A DNA stretch of 64,000 nucleotides from Thermoplasmata archaeon. GTDB taxonomy: Archaea; Thermoplasmatota; Thermoplasmata; Lutacidiplasmatales; UBA184. Under the pieces are notes generated by a model that saw only the letters and a list, made by a program, of their open reading frames with translations, had not been told where the DNA came from and did no database searches. Both the position numbers and the translations under genes were made by a program. Position 1 is the stretch's first letter. Every line of letters begins with the position of its first letter. Shown piece after piece: positions 43,062 through 52,609 of this stretch. The stretch lies in NCBI GenBank assembly GCA_022750115.1, contig JAKIWI010000004.1, positions 1 to 64,000 on the forward strand. The letters are read 5' to 3'.

Positions 43062-44197
43062 TCGGCGCGCTCAAAATCGGCGCGGGCGAGCCGCGCGCCC
43101 TCGACGACCGAGCCGAGCTTCTGCCAGGCGACCTCGAGGCGCCGCGTGCGGAGCCCGCAGTCCGGGTTCACCCAGATCCTGGACGGGTCGCCGAGGATCT
43201 TCGCCGCACGGCGGATCCGGTCGGCGACGACCTTGGAGCTCTCGACCTCGTCGCGGTGGACATCGACGACGCCGAGGCCGACCTGGCGGGTGTCGCCGTA
43301 CTCCCGGAACAACTTCAGCACCTCGTAGCCGTCGCGTTCCTCCGAGTCCCGGTTCGCGAACTCCCACGCCCACTGGTCGACCCGCTTCGCCTCGAGGAGC
43401 GCAGGGAGGAGCGAGGCGTACTCCGAGAAGCAGACGTGCATCGAGAACGTCGCGTCGAGCCCCTCGGTCGCGGCGTTGAACCCCTCGGCGACGAGGTCGG
43501 CCTCGTCGGGGTGGGTCCCGGCGGCGGGTTCATCGACTTGGATGACCCGGCATCCGCGCTCGATCAGCGCCTGCAGCGTCGGGCGAACAGCGCGGCGGGC
43601 GATCTCGACGACGAATTCGCGCTGCGCGCGGCGGCGCACCTCGCGGCCCTTCCAGCCGGCCTGCCGCCCGAGATAGTGCTCGTTGTACGACCAGTCCGCG
43701 AGCGTGTACGGTCCGGTGATCGGCAGTTTCGGGATCCCGTGGGCGTGCGCCTTCACGAAGTCGAACTCCTCCGTATGGTACGGGTGCTCGAGCCCAACCT
43801 CGTCGACGCAGGCGGCCTTGCGGTAGTACTTGTTGTCGAACGACCGCACGTGACCGTAGAACCGGAACCCGCGCATCTGGCGGATCGGGTACTCGTACAT
43901 CTCGATGCGGCGCGCCTCGCCGTCGTAGACGCGCGCGAGGCCGGCGCGCTCGAAGAACCGAAGCGCAAACAGCGCGCCGAGGTCGCGGACGGCCCCGGCG
44001 CCGAGCTCCCGAGAGCGTCCCTCGAGGAGGGCGCGGACCTCGGGGGACGCCGCGTCCGCGAAGCCGAGCCGCTCGTTCCAGAGGCGGAACTCCTCGACGG
44101 CTTGGCCGTCGAGCACCTCTCCGCGTTGGCCGAGGAGCTGCCAGCGGGGCTTCGCGAGGCTCCCGATCTCCTGGGCGGGGAACAACGGGCCGCTCAT
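43058..44197 (-). CDS. Core-MetE-type methionine synthase, zinc-binding subunit
   Basis: A 379-residue cobalamin-independent methionine synthase-like TIM barrel, equivalent to the C-terminal half of MetE. Zinc ligands are MHVCF (His, Cys) and NPDCGLRTR (Cys); VQVDEPA is the substrate Glu strand. Short core-MetE (Mes) enzymes in archaea use methyl groups from corrinoid or other carriers instead of polyglutamyl folate; which donor applies here is unknown. The ATG overlaps the stop of the upstream paralogue as ATGA, so the two are made together. Confidence 0.9.
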   Translation of the reverse strand: MSGPLFPAQEIGSLAKPRWQLLGQRGEVLDGQAVEEFRLWNERLGFADAASPEVRALLEGRSRELGAGAVRDLGALFALRFFERAGLARVYDGEARRIEMYEYPIRQMRGFRFYGHVRSFDNKYYRKAACVDEVGLEHPYHTEEFDFVKAHAHGIPKLPITGPYTLADWSYNEHYLGRQAGWKGREVRRRAQREFVVEIARRAVRPTLQALIERGCRVIQVDEPAAGTHPDEADLVAEGFNAATEGLDATFSMHVCFSEYASLLPALLEAKRVDQWAWEFANRDSEERDGYEVLKLFREYGDTRQVGLGVVDVHRDEVESSKVVADRIRRAAKILGDPSRIWVNPDCGLRTRRLEVAWQKLGSVVEGARLARADFERAD

Positions 44198-45168
44198 CCG
44201 GCCGCCCCCGGTCCGTCGAGGAGCTGCTTCGCCGCAGGGAGAACGTGGAGCTTGCGGGCGGCCGGCTCGGCCGGGAGGAGGTCGAGCGGTCCCCCCGGCC
44301 CGAGCCACACCTCCCGGGGGTGGACCCGCTGGACGATGGCGCGGACCACTCGGGCGACCTCGGCCGGATCCTCCGGGAGCGTAGTCCTCGGGTCGAGGCA
44401 GCCGAGTCCAAGGGCGCGATGGTCGGGAGGAGCCCGCACGCGGTCGACCTCGGTCTCGGCGAGGTCGACGCCGATCCCTCCGACGTTGAGGCGGTGGAGC
44501 AGCGGCTCCACGGCGGTCGCGTCGCCGAAGTACGTCCACACCATCGTGCGGGCGCCGTCGGCGGCGCTGCCGATGCTCTTGTAGGCGGCGACCGCCGCCT
44601 CGGCGAGCGGACCTTTCGGAGGGGCGACGACGAGCAGCGGCTCCTGGAACTGAAACGTGGCGTAGCCGGCGGCGTGGAGGTCGCGGACCTCCTCGGCGAG
44701 CAGACGTCCGAACCGGTGGGTCAGCGCCTCGCGGGTCTCCCCCGAGCGGTTGTCGAGGAGGCCGGCGAACGTGAACGGTCCGGGAAGTACGACCTTCGCG
44801 CGCGACGGTTCCACGACCGAGCTCGGAGGGAGCGCCGCACGGACGACCGAGCCGACGCGCTCGGGCGGCGCGTGGAGGATCGGCTGGCGGTAGAAGGTGT
44901 TCGTCTCGAACCAGCGCGTGACGGGGCCGACGGTGAATCCTCGCCAACCCTCGGCGAACGGGCGGAACAGGTCGGCCCAGCGGAGGTAGCCGCCGGTGAC
45001 CGCATCGAGCCCGAGCCGCTGCTCGAGCTCGACGACCTCGCGCTCGGCCTCCACGAACCGGGCCTCGACCGCGTCCGCGCTCGCCCGGGCCCGGTCGAGG
45101 TCCCGCGTGGCCGCCACGAGCGGCTCCGAGCGCGGGAACGGCCCGGTGAGGGCGGTGTGGATCGTCAT
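44194..45168 (-). CDS. MetE-like paralogue lacking zinc ligands
   Basis: A 324-residue MetE-like barrel. The fold signs remain (TGPFPRSEPL, FQFQEPLL, VWTYFGDA), but the positions of HxC and NPDCGL read VGVDLAE and LGPGGPLD, so no zinc site. It corresponds to the N-terminal half of long MetE and may bind or present the methyl carrier for the next gene. ATG 45168 has TTTAA at about 45195-45199, 26-30 bp upstream. Confidence 0.85.
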   Translation of the reverse strand: MTIHTALTGPFPRSEPLVAATRDLDRARASADAVEARFVEAEREVVELEQRLGLDAVTGGYLRWADLFRPFAEGWRGFTVGPVTRWFETNTFYRQPILHAPPERVGSVVRAALPPSSVVEPSRAKVVLPGPFTFAGLLDNRSGETREALTHRFGRLLAEEVRDLHAAGYATFQFQEPLLVVAPPKGPLAEAAVAAYKSIGSAADGARTMVWTYFGDATAVEPLLHRLNVGGIGVDLAETEVDRVRAPPDHRALGLGCLDPRTTLPEDPAEVARVVRAIVQRVHPREVWLGPGGPLDLLPAEPAARKLHVLPAAKQLLDGPGAAG

Positions 45169-45282
45169 CGGAGCGCCGTCGAGCCGGGCGCCTTCTTTAA
45201 CGGTTGTCGCCGGCGGCGCGCTCAACGGCGTTGCGTCGGGGGAAACGGGCCGCTCCGGGCCCCCGGACCGGGGTCCCGCGTC

Positions 45283-46368
45283 TCACGCGCGAAGGTTCTC
45301 GGCCACGATGCGGTCGAACTCGGCCGGCTTGGGCGGCCAGCCCTCGGTCATGTACGCGAGAAAGGCGGCGCGCGAGCCCTGGTTCAGGGCCTCGTTCGTC
45401 GCGCGCTCGAAGCCGACCGTCGAGCAGTATCGCTCGACCAGTGCGTGGCGGCGGCCGAAGTGCGCGGGGTACACCTCGGTCGTGTCCGGGAGCCGGAGGA
45501 GCTTCTCGGTGAGACTCTCGTAGAGGAGCTCCGGGTTCCCGTCCCCGAGGTCGGTGCGCCCGCAGGCGCCGATGAGCAGCGTGTCGCCGCTGAAGATCTT
45601 GTCGCGGACGCGCAGCGTCAGGTGGTCTTTGGTGTGGCCAGGCGTCTCAAGGACGGCGACCTCTTCGGACCCGAACGGGATCGCGTCCGCCTCCGCGAGG
45701 GCGCGGTGCGGATAGAGCGCGGGCGAGCTCCGCGATAGGAAGATCGGGGCGTCGGTCTTCGCGTGGAGGGGCGAGTGGCCCGCCAGGTGGTCCGCGTGGG
45801 TGTGCGTCTCGACGATCGCCACCAGGTCCCACCCTCCTTCGGAGAGCGCCGCGAGGTACGGCTCGGGGTCGCGGCCCGGGTCGATGACGACGGCTTTGCC
45901 GGCCGAACGGTCGCCCAGCAGGTAGGCGAGGCAGCCGGTGTCGGCGCGCGGAAACTGGCGGAGCCAAAGCGTGCCGTCGCGGGCGTCCGCGCCGTAGCGC
46001 GCGATCTCGGGGTCGGCGATGCGCGCGTAGTCGTCGATCCCCCCTTCGAGCGCGGCGGTGAGGAAGAAGCCGCGGCCACGCAGATAGTCGACGGCGCGCC
46101 GCGCGTCCGAGCCGAACTGGTCGTAGGTGACGAGCGGGCGGTCCCTCGGCAGCTCGTCGAGATGCCGCGGCAGCTCGGCGAGCGGAATCGACCGGTCGCG
46201 GGGTAAATGGCCGAGAAGCCGCTCTGCCGGGGCCCGCACGTCGATCACGACCGGCGGTTCCGGTCCTTCGAGGAGCGCCTTCAGCTCCGCGGGTCCGATG
46301 AGCGGCACCGCGCCGGCCCGCTCGGGGCGGATGTACGGGTGCGGGAGGTCGGTCGGCGCCGTCCTCAT
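45283..46368 (-). CDS. Rhodanese-like + metallo-beta-lactamase (ETHE1-like) hydrolase
   Basis: A 361-residue fusion. Residues 20-105 are a rhodanese fold (PPVVIDVRAPAERLLGHLP), but the active-site Cys is missing: the loop reads TYDQFGSDARRA. Residues 120-361 are a metallo-beta-lactamase of the persulfide dioxygenase type: THTHADHLAG, DTLLIGACGRTDLGDG and PAHFGRRHA. It would oxidise persulfide sulfur with O2, implying sulfide and oxygen exposure; the Cys-less rhodanese may only bind. ATG 46368 has TTAA about 26 bp upstream. Confidence 0.9.
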   Translation of the reverse strand: MRTAPTDLPHPYIRPERAGAVPLIGPAELKALLEGPEPPVVIDVRAPAERLLGHLPRDRSIPLAELPRHLDELPRDRPLVTYDQFGSDARRAVDYLRGRGFFLTAALEGGIDDYARIADPEIARYGADARDGTLWLRQFPRADTGCLAYLLGDRSAGKAVVIDPGRDPEPYLAALSEGGWDLVAIVETHTHADHLAGHSPLHAKTDAPIFLSRSSPALYPHRALAEADAIPFGSEEVAVLETPGHTKDHLTLRVRDKIFSGDTLLIGACGRTDLGDGNPELLYESLTEKLLRLPDTTEVYPAHFGRRHALVERYCSTVGFERATNEALNQGSRAAFLAYMTEGWPPKPAEFDRIVAENLRA

Positions 46369-46475
46369 GGGGCGCGAACTAGGCCGGGAAGTGGTTAAGA
46401 AGCCTCTCGAACGCGAACGGCGGCGTCGCTTTACCGAACGGCTGTACTGACGCGCCGCACTCCAGAGTCCCATCG

Positions 46476-47909
46476 ATGCCGACGGACGAGAACTCGCGCT
46501 ACGATCGGGTCCCGATCCCCGAGGAGCCCGCGACCGACCGGGTCCAGAGCTTCGTGGAGATCAAGCACCCGTACACCGCCGACGAGGCGGTCCTCGAGGC
46601 CCAGCGGTGCCTCCAGTGCGCGATGCCGTTCTGCGTCCAGGCCTGCCCGATCGCGCAGGACGCGCGCGGCTACATCCTGAAGATCGCCCAGCGCGACTTC
46701 GACGGGGCCGCGCAGGTGATCCTGGGAGAGAACCCGCTCGCGACGACGCTCTGCAAGGTCTGCTACCACTACTGCGAGGACGCCTGCATCATGCACGAGC
46801 GCGGTGGCGAGATCGCGATCCGGCAACTGAAGCGTTCCGGGATGGAGATGGGGAACGCGAAGATCGAGTACGCGGCGAGCGCGCCGGTCCACGAGCGCAT
46901 CGCGATCGTGGGCGGGGGTCCGGCCGGCCTGATGGCGGCCTGGGAACTCGGGCTCCGCGGCTACTCGGCGACCGTCTTCGAGTCGGAGCCGGTGCTCGGC
47001 GGTCAGATCGGCGCGATCCCGAAGTACCACATGGACGGCTACGAGCTCGAGCTCGACGTCGCGCGATTCCGCCAGCTCGACGTGACGTTCACGGTCGGCG
47101 CGCGCCTCGGCCGGGATTTCACGCTCGACACCCTACGGTCGGACGGCTACCTCGCGATCTACCTCGCCCTCGGGACGCCCGGCCACAACACCCTCGGCAT
47201 CCCCGGTGAGAACCTTCCGGGCGTCGTCGCCGCCCTCGACATGCTCGAGGAGACGAACCGCAGCGCAATCGCATCCCTTGGCCGGCGGGTCGTCGTGATC
47301 GGCGGGGGCGATGTGGCGATGGACGCCGTGCGCTCCGCGCGCCGCCTCACCCACGTGGGTGAGGTGACGGTCGTCTACCGCCGGAAGCGCGACCAGATGC
47401 CCGCCGGCCACGAGGAGGTAGAGGAGGCGGAGGCGGAGGGGGTCGAGTTCAAATTCGAGCGCGCTCCCGTCCAGGTCATTGGCCGCGGCAAGGTCGAGGG
47501 GATCATCGTCCGTCGCGTCCAACTGAGCGCTCCGGGTCCTTCCGGGCGCCCTTCGATCGTGCCGGTCGCCGGCAGCGAGGAGACCATCCCGTGCGACTCC
47601 GTCGTCGTGGCGGTCGGCGAGAAGGCCGACCTCGCGGGGCTCCCCCCGGAGCTCGACCTCGTGTTCGGCGGCACCGGCTGGCCGCAGGGAAAGGGCGACG
47701 ACACGATGACGGGGATCGACGGCGTGTTCGCCTCCGGCGGCCGCTCGGTCGTCCATGCGATGGCCGCCGGGACTCGATCGGCGGTCGGCATCGACGCCTA
47801 TCTCCGCAAGCGGGCAGGCGCCAGTCCGACGCCGCGCCCGAATCCGTTCGGCGCGGGAGCCCCCCTCGGACTTCCCGCGGGGTACGGCGGCCCGACCTGG
47901 TCGCCCTAG
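46476..47909 (+). CDS. GltD-like NADPH-dependent glutamate synthase small subunit / oxidoreductase
   Basis: A 477-residue Fe-S flavoprotein. Eight cysteines in the N-terminal domain (45, 48, 53, 57; 93, 96, 100, 104) bind two [4Fe-4S] clusters; GGGPAGLMAAWELG is the FAD site and GGGDVAMDAVRSA the NADPH site. It passes electrons from NADPH to a partner: GltB in glutamate synthesis, or another enzyme. No large GltB subunit is present here. ATG 46476 is used. Confidence 0.93.
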   Translation: MPTDENSRYDRVPIPEEPATDRVQSFVEIKHPYTADEAVLEAQRCLQCAMPFCVQACPIAQDARGYILKIAQRDFDGAAQVILGENPLATTLCKVCYHYCEDACIMHERGGEIAIRQLKRSGMEMGNAKIEYAASAPVHERIAIVGGGPAGLMAAWELGLRGYSATVFESEPVLGGQIGAIPKYHMDGYELELDVARFRQLDVTFTVGARLGRDFTLDTLRSDGYLAIYLALGTPGHNTLGIPGENLPGVVAALDMLEETNRSAIASLGRRVVVIGGGDVAMDAVRSARRLTHVGEVTVVYRRKRDQMPAGHEEVEEAEAEGVEFKFERAPVQVIGRGKVEGIIVRRVQLSAPGPSGRPSIVPVAGSEETIPCDSVVVAVGEKADLAGLPPELDLVFGGTGWPQGKGDDTMTGIDGVFASGGRSVVHAMAAGTRSAVGIDAYLRKRAGASPTPRPNPFGAGAPLGLPAGYGGPTWSP

Positions 47910-47988
47910 CGGGTCGCCGCCACGAACGTGTGCCGGGCCCGTCTTACCGGCCGACGATTGACGAACCTCCCGGTCGTCGACCGAAGCG

Positions 47989-47996
47989 TTCAAATC
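47989..47996 (+). promoter_or_regulatory. Putative TATA element of the malic enzyme gene
   Basis: An AT-rich TTCAAATC is centred 26-27 bp upstream of the ATG at 48020, fitting a leaderless start. Weak match to a TATA consensus. Confidence 0.4.
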
Positions 47997-48019
47997 ATCG
48001 GGGAGCCCGGTCGCCGTCG

Positions 48020-49450
48020 ATGGTCCAGGCCGAGGCTCCGCCCGACGGCTCGGACCGGCCGGCGCGTCGAAAAGGGAAGGCGGTCGCCGAGCAACCCGAG
48101 GAGGAGCGCACCCGGGAGCTGAGCGAACGGGCGCTCTACCTCGCGAAGTTCTACCAAGGGAAGGTCGAGATCGTCCCCAAGGTCCCGATCCGCTCGCTCG
48201 ACGACTTCGGGCTCTGGTACACGCCCGGGATCGCGGCGGTCAGCCGGGCGATCCAGGCCGACCCCGACGCTTCGTTCGAGCTGACCGGGCGATGGAACAC
48301 GATCGCGATCGTCACCGACGGGAGCCGGGTCCTCGGCCTCGGCAACATTGGCCCGGAGGCGGCGCTCCCCGTGATGGAGGGGAAGGCGCTTCTGTTCAAG
48401 TACCTCGGCGGAGTCGACGCCATCCCGCTGCCGATTCGCGTCGACTCGGCCCAGGCCTTGGTCGAGACCGTCGAGCGGATCGCCCCGTCGTTCGGCGGCG
48501 TGAACCTCGAGGACATCGCGAGCCCGAAGTGCTTCTTCGTCCTCGAGCAGCTCCAACAACGCCTCCCCGTCCCGGTCTGGCACGATGACCAGCTTGGCAC
48601 CGCAGCGTCGACCGTCGCGGGTCTCCTCAACGCGCTCACGCTCACCGGCCGGTCGATCGGGCACGTTCGGACCGTCCTCCTGGGCGCCGGGGCGGCGAAC
48701 CTCGCGACCGCCCGCCTCCTGATCGCGCTCGGCCACGACCCGTCCGACCTCACGCTCGTCGACAGCAACGGCGTGCTGCACGCCGAACGCGAGGACCTGG
48801 ACGAGCTCATGCTTCGCAACCCGTGGAAGTACCGGATCGCCCTCGCCACGGATGGCGGGGGCCGGAAGGGCACGCTCTCCGATGCCCTCGAGGGCGCCGA
48901 CGTGCTGCTCGCCGCCTCCACACCCGGTCCGCACACCGTGAAGCCCGAGGAGATCCGGAAGATGGCGAAACGGGCGATCGTCTTCGCCCTGGCGAACCCC
49001 GTGCCGGAGATCTACCCGTCGGCCGCCCTGGAGGCGGGCGCCGAGATCGTGGCGACCGGCCGCTCGGACTTCCCGAACCAGGTGAACAACTCGCTGATCT
49101 TCCCGGGCGTCTTCCGCGGCGTCCTCGACGCGCGTGCCCGCTCGATCCCGGACGAGATCGTCCTCGCGGCGGCGCACGAACTGGCGGCGCGTGCCGACGA
49201 TGTCGGGCTCACCACCACCCACATCCTCCCGACGATGGAGGAGACCGGCGTGTTCCCCCACGTCGCCGCCGCGGTCGCCGTCCGGTCGGTCGACCTCGGG
49301 ATCGCGCGGCGCCGCTACTCTCGCTCCGAATTCCTCGAACGGGCCCGGGCCCGGATGGCCCGACCGGCCGAGCTCGCGCGCGCCCTCGAGCGCGCCGGGC
49401 TCATCGCGCCGATGCCCGAGGGGATCCCGGACGCAAGGAAGCACGCATGA
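48020..49450 (+). CDS. Malic enzyme (NAD(P)-dependent)
   Basis: A 476-residue enzyme that decarboxylates malate to pyruvate. YTPGIAAVSRAI, GLGNIGPEAALPVMEGKALLFK, NLEDIASPKCFFV and DDQLGTA are the catalytic signatures; GAGAANLATARLL is the nucleotide site. Residues 1-35 are an added Lys/Pro-rich extension. It feeds pyruvate to gluconeogenesis or acetyl-CoA synthesis. It overlaps a GNAT gene by ATGA. Confidence 0.95.
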   Translation: MVQAEAPPDGSDRPARRKGKAVAEQPEEERTRELSERALYLAKFYQGKVEIVPKVPIRSLDDFGLWYTPGIAAVSRAIQADPDASFELTGRWNTIAIVTDGSRVLGLGNIGPEAALPVMEGKALLFKYLGGVDAIPLPIRVDSAQALVETVERIAPSFGGVNLEDIASPKCFFVLEQLQQRLPVPVWHDDQLGTAASTVAGLLNALTLTGRSIGHVRTVLLGAGAANLATARLLIALGHDPSDLTLVDSNGVLHAEREDLDELMLRNPWKYRIALATDGGGRKGTLSDALEGADVLLAASTPGPHTVKPEEIRKMAKRAIVFALANPVPEIYPSAALEAGAEIVATGRSDFPNQVNNSLIFPGVFRGVLDARARSIPDEIVLAAAHELAARADDVGLTTTHILPTMEETGVFPHVAAAVAVRSVDLGIARRRYSRSEFLERARARMARPAELARALERAGLIAPMPEGIPDARKHA

Positions 49451-49959
49451 GCGACGAGAGCACGAGTCCGGGCACCTCCATCCCGATCCACCTTCGCCCG
49501 GCCGTCGCGAAGGACGTGGCCGCGCTCGTTCCGCTCCTCGTCCGGCTGAAGCGGCTCAACGAGGAGTTCGACCCGTTGCTCAAGGTGCGGGACGACGTCG
49601 AGGCGCGGGCGAAGGAGGTCCTCCAGCGGGACATCGAGAACGCGAACGCGGTCGTGCTCGCCGCCGAAGGCGTCGGCGCGGACAAGGACAAGGTGGTCGG
49701 GGTCGTGCGCGCGCTCGTCCGCGAGCGGCCGTTCTACACGCCCGAGCGAGAAGGCGTCATCCTGGACATCTATCTCCTTCCGCTCTACCGCCGCAAGGGC
49801 GTCGGCGAGTTCCTGCTCCGCGAGGTCACCGCGCGCCTGAAGGAGCTCGGCGCGGGCGTCGTGACGGCGGAGTTCCCCACCCAGAACGAGATCGCCGTCC
49901 GGTTCTACGCGAAGCGAGGGTTCCGGCCGATCACCTCGCTTCACGCCCGTTCCGTGTGA
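49447..49959 (+). CDS. GNAT-family N-acetyltransferase
   Basis: A 170-residue acetyltransferase. The acetyl-CoA loop is YRRKGVGEFLLREV and the C-terminal strand-helix EIAVRFYAKRGFRPI is typical. Substrate unknown. It is translationally coupled to malic enzyme (ATGA), so it may tune that enzyme or share its regulation (inference). Confidence 0.88.
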   Translation: MSDESTSPGTSIPIHLRPAVAKDVAALVPLLVRLKRLNEEFDPLLKVRDDVEARAKEVLQRDIENANAVVLAAEGVGADKDKVVGVVRALVRERPFYTPEREGVILDIYLLPLYRRKGVGEFLLREVTARLKELGAGVVTAEFPTQNEIAVRFYAKRGFRPITSLHARSV

Positions 49960-50087
49960 GCGTGGGCGTCCCTCCGGCTTCCGAGGGCGCACCCGCGCCG
50001 GGTGGGCCGTCCGACCCCGTGACCCACGTCCAGACCATCCGTTCGTCCGCGCCGGGGCCGGCCCGCGACCTCGCCAAGGGCGGGAAC

Positions 50088-50490
50088 GTGATCCTGTTCT
50101 GGGGAGGCCCTTTGGCTTAGTTCCTCGGCGCCTCCGTCGCGGCTCCGCTGCTCTCCCTCTCGTTCGTGCAGCTCGGGGACCTCCTGGTCCTCGGCATAGC
50201 GTGGCTCGGGGAGAGCTGTCTCGTTAACGCGGTCCGAAGCGGCCGGTCGCATTGTTGGATGGACGGGGTCGCGCTTCCTGCGTTGGCCGTATTCGGAGCG
50301 GCGAACCTCGCCGGATTGGCCCACATCGCGTGAACCAGCTACCTCGACGTCCTGTGGATCATCTTGGTCGGCAGCTGGGTCGTCGAGTGTTGCACCGGGC
50401 CCTACCTCGATGCGTGCCCCACCCGGATTCCCTATCCTCGGCCCTCCCGCGCAAGGGCCGGAGAATACGGCGAGGACGACCGGAATTCAA
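50088..50490 (+). pseudogene. Decayed membrane-protein gene with in-frame TAG and TGA
   Basis: Between the GNAT gene and purC lie 609 bp without an intact gene. In one frame, 50088-50490 reads as a membrane protein with hydrophobic stretches (VILFWGGPLA, GASVAAPLLSLSFVQLGDLL, LPALAVFGAANLAGLAHIA, LDVLWIILVGSWVVECC) interrupted by TAG at 50118-50120 and TGA at 50331-50333. Same-frame hydrophobicity across both stops suggests a real gene that has decayed. Readthrough as pyrrolysine or selenocysteine is possible but unsupported. The start and family are unknown. Confidence 0.45.
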
Positions 50491-50568
50491 GCGGTCCAGC
50501 CGCCGGTCCGACCGATTCCGTCGGCCGAGCGCCGCAGAGCCTTTGTAACCGGCCGCGGTCGCACGGAC

Positions 50569-51528
50569 GTGTCGACCGCTCCGAAGCGCGCTTCCGCCCC
50601 GAAGTCGGCCGCGCCAAAGTTCCTGCGCCGCGGGAAGGTGAAGGAGGTCTACGAGCTCTCCCCGACGGAGCTCGAGTTCCGGTTCACCAACGACATCTCG
50701 GTGTTCGACAAGCACATCCCGAGCGAGATCCCCCACAAGGGCGAGACGCTCAACCGGACCGCGGCCCACTGGTTCGAGCTGTGCGGGAAGCTCGGCATCC
50801 CCCACCACTACCTCGGCACGAACGGCCCGACGGCGATGCGGGTGAAGCGCGTCCAGGTCGTGCCGAACCCGAAGACCCTCGGGCCGAAGCCGAGGAACTA
50901 CCTCGTCCCGCTCGAGTTCATCGTCCGCTACTACGTCGCGGGCTCCCTCTGGGACCGGATCAAGGCGGGGAAGGTCGCGAACGAGTCGCTCGGCTTCCCG
51001 GCGGGCAAGGCGCTCGCCTACGGGGAAAAGCTCCCCGCGCCGTTCTTCGAGATGACGACCAAGCTCGAGCCGGTCGACCGGCTCCTCACGCGCACCGAGG
51101 CGCGCGAGTTGAGCCAGCTGACGGAGGCGCAGATCGCCGACGTCGAGGCGATGACGCTGAAGATCGACGCGGCGATGGAGAAGGAGATCGCGCCGCGGGG
51201 CCTTCTGCACGTCGACGGCAAGAAGGAGTTCGGCGTCGACGGCGAGGGCCGGCTGATGGTCGTCGACACCTTCGGCACCGCCGACGAGGACCGGTTCTGG
51301 GACCGCGCAGCGTTCGAGCGGGGTCGGCAGGTCGAGTTCTCCAAGGAGTTCGTCCGCCAGCACTACCGCTCCACCGGCTACTACGACCAGCTGAACAACG
51401 CCCGCGAGGCGAAGCAGGCGGAGCCGCCGATCCCCCCGCTGCCGCCGCTCCTGATCGATGAGGTGAGCCGCCTCTACACGACGGTGTTCCAGCGGCTCAC
51501 GGGCGAGCCGTTCGAGCCGTCCGGCTGA
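50569..51528 (+). CDS. purC: SAICAR synthetase
   Basis: A 319-residue enzyme of purine synthesis that joins CAIR and aspartate using [43 protein letters not shown] and [13 protein letters not shown] are signatures. GTG 50569 is chosen; CTTTGTAAC at 50541-50549 is 26 bp upstream, so leaderless. purH lies at the far end of the window, so purine genes are scattered. Confidence 0.93.
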   Translation: MSTAPKRASAPKSAAPKFLRRGKVKEVYELSPTELEFRFTNDISVFDKHIPSEIPHKGETLNRTAAHWFELCGKLGIPHHYLGTNGPTAMRVKRVQVVPNPKTLGPKPRNYLVPLEFIVRYYVAGSLWDRIKAGKVANESLGFPAGKALAYGEKLPAPFFEMTTKLEPVDRLLTRTEARELSQLTEAQIADVEAMTLKIDAAMEKEIAPRGLLHVDGKKEFGVDGEGRLMVVDTFGTADEDRFWDRAAFERGRQVEFSKEFVRQHYRSTGYYDQLNNAREAKQAEPPIPPLPPLLIDEVSRLYTTVFQRLTGEPFEPSG

Positions 51529-51585
51529 GCCCGGAACGGCGCCGGGACGACCGCATCGTTCGGCGTTTCACGACGCCTCCGCACG

Positions 51586-51593
51586 CCTTATCC
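51586..51593 (+). promoter_or_regulatory. TATA box of radA
   Basis: CCTTATCC is centred about 26-27 bp upstream of the GTG at 51617, predicting a leaderless radA mRNA. Confidence 0.55.
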
Positions 51594-51616
51594 CCCCCGC
51601 CCTCGTTCGACGGTAC

Positions 51617-52609
51617 GTGCCGACGAAAGCCGCTGCGAAGTCGCCCCCGCCCGCCGAAGCCCCCGCCAAGCGCGAGGTCGCGCTGGAGGACCTCGCGGGG
51701 GTCGGCCCGACGACGGCGGACAAGCTCCGCGAGGCCGGCTACACCGACCTGATGGAGCTCGCCGTCGCCTCGCCCGGCGACATCGCCGAGGCGGCGGAGA
51801 TCGGCACGTCGATCGCCCAGAAGATCATCGCGGAGGCCCGCCGCGCCGCCGACGTCGGCGGCTTCGAGGTCGGGACGGTCCTCCTCGAGCGCAGGAAGAA
51901 GCTCGGTCGGATCACGACGATGGCCCGGTCGCTCGACGAGCTCCTCGGGGGCGGCATCGAGACCCAGGCGATCACCGAGTTCGCGGGCGAGTTCGGTACG
52001 GGGAAGACCCAGATCGCCCACCAGGCGGCGGTCTCCGTCCAGCTCCCGGTCGAGCAGGGAGGACTGACCGGCGAGGTCGTCTACATCGACACGGAGAGCA
52101 CGTTCCGGCCCGAGCGCATCGTCGACATGGCGAAGGCGCTCGGCCTCGACCCGACCGAGGCGCTCAACCACATCCACGTGGCCCGCGCGTACAACTCGAA
52201 CCACCAGATGCTCCTCGTCGCGAAGGCCCAGGAGCTGGCCCGCGAGAAGCCGATCCGGCTCATCGTCGTCGACTCGCTCACGGCCCACTTCCGCTCGGAG
52301 TACGCCGGCCGCGCCGAACTCGCGCCCCGCCAGCAGCTGCTGAACAAGCACCTCCACGAGCTGCTGAAGTTCTCCGATACCTACAACGCGGCCGTCATCG
52401 TCACGAATCAGGTCAGCTCCCGGCCGGACATCCTGTTCGGCGACCCGACCCGCCCGATCGGCGGCAACATCGTCGCCCACGCGTCGACGTACCGTCTCTA
52501 CCTGCGGAAGTCGAAGCCGCCGCGCCGGATCGCGCGGCTCATCGATTCGCCGAACCTCCCCGAGGGGGAAGCGGTCTACTCGCTCACCCCGGACGGGATC
52601 CGGGAGTAG
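51617..52609 (+). CDS. radA: DNA repair and recombination protein RadA
   Basis: A 330-residue archaeal RecA/Rad51 recombinase that forms filaments on single-stranded DNA. Residues 20-75 are the HhH domain ([20 protein letters not shown]); Walker [10 protein letters not shown] is near 131 and Walker [12 protein letters not shown] near 218. No intein is present. GTG 51617 is the start. The last 26 bp overlap the convergent ModE-like gene. Confidence 0.97.
   Translation: MPTKAAAKSPPPAEAPAKREVALEDLAGVGPTTADKLREAGYTDLMELAVASPGDIAEAAEIGTSIAQKIIAEARRAADVGGFEVGTVLLERRKKLGRITTMARSLDELLGGGIETQAITEFAGEFGTGKTQIAHQAAVSVQLPVEQGGLTGEVVYIDTESTFRPERIVDMAKALGLDPTEALNHIHVARAYNSNHQMLLVAKAQELAREKPIRLIVVDSLTAHFRSEYAGRAELAPRQQLLNKHLHELLKFSDTYNAAVIVTNQVSSRPDILFGDPTRPIGGNIVAHASTYRLYLRKSKPPRRIARLIDSPNLPEGEAVYSLTPDGIRE

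Noticed and set aside
50118-50333. Pyrrolysine or selenocysteine recoding of TAG and TGA
   Set aside because: Both different stops occur in one short frame with no recoding element or recognised family; decay is simpler.
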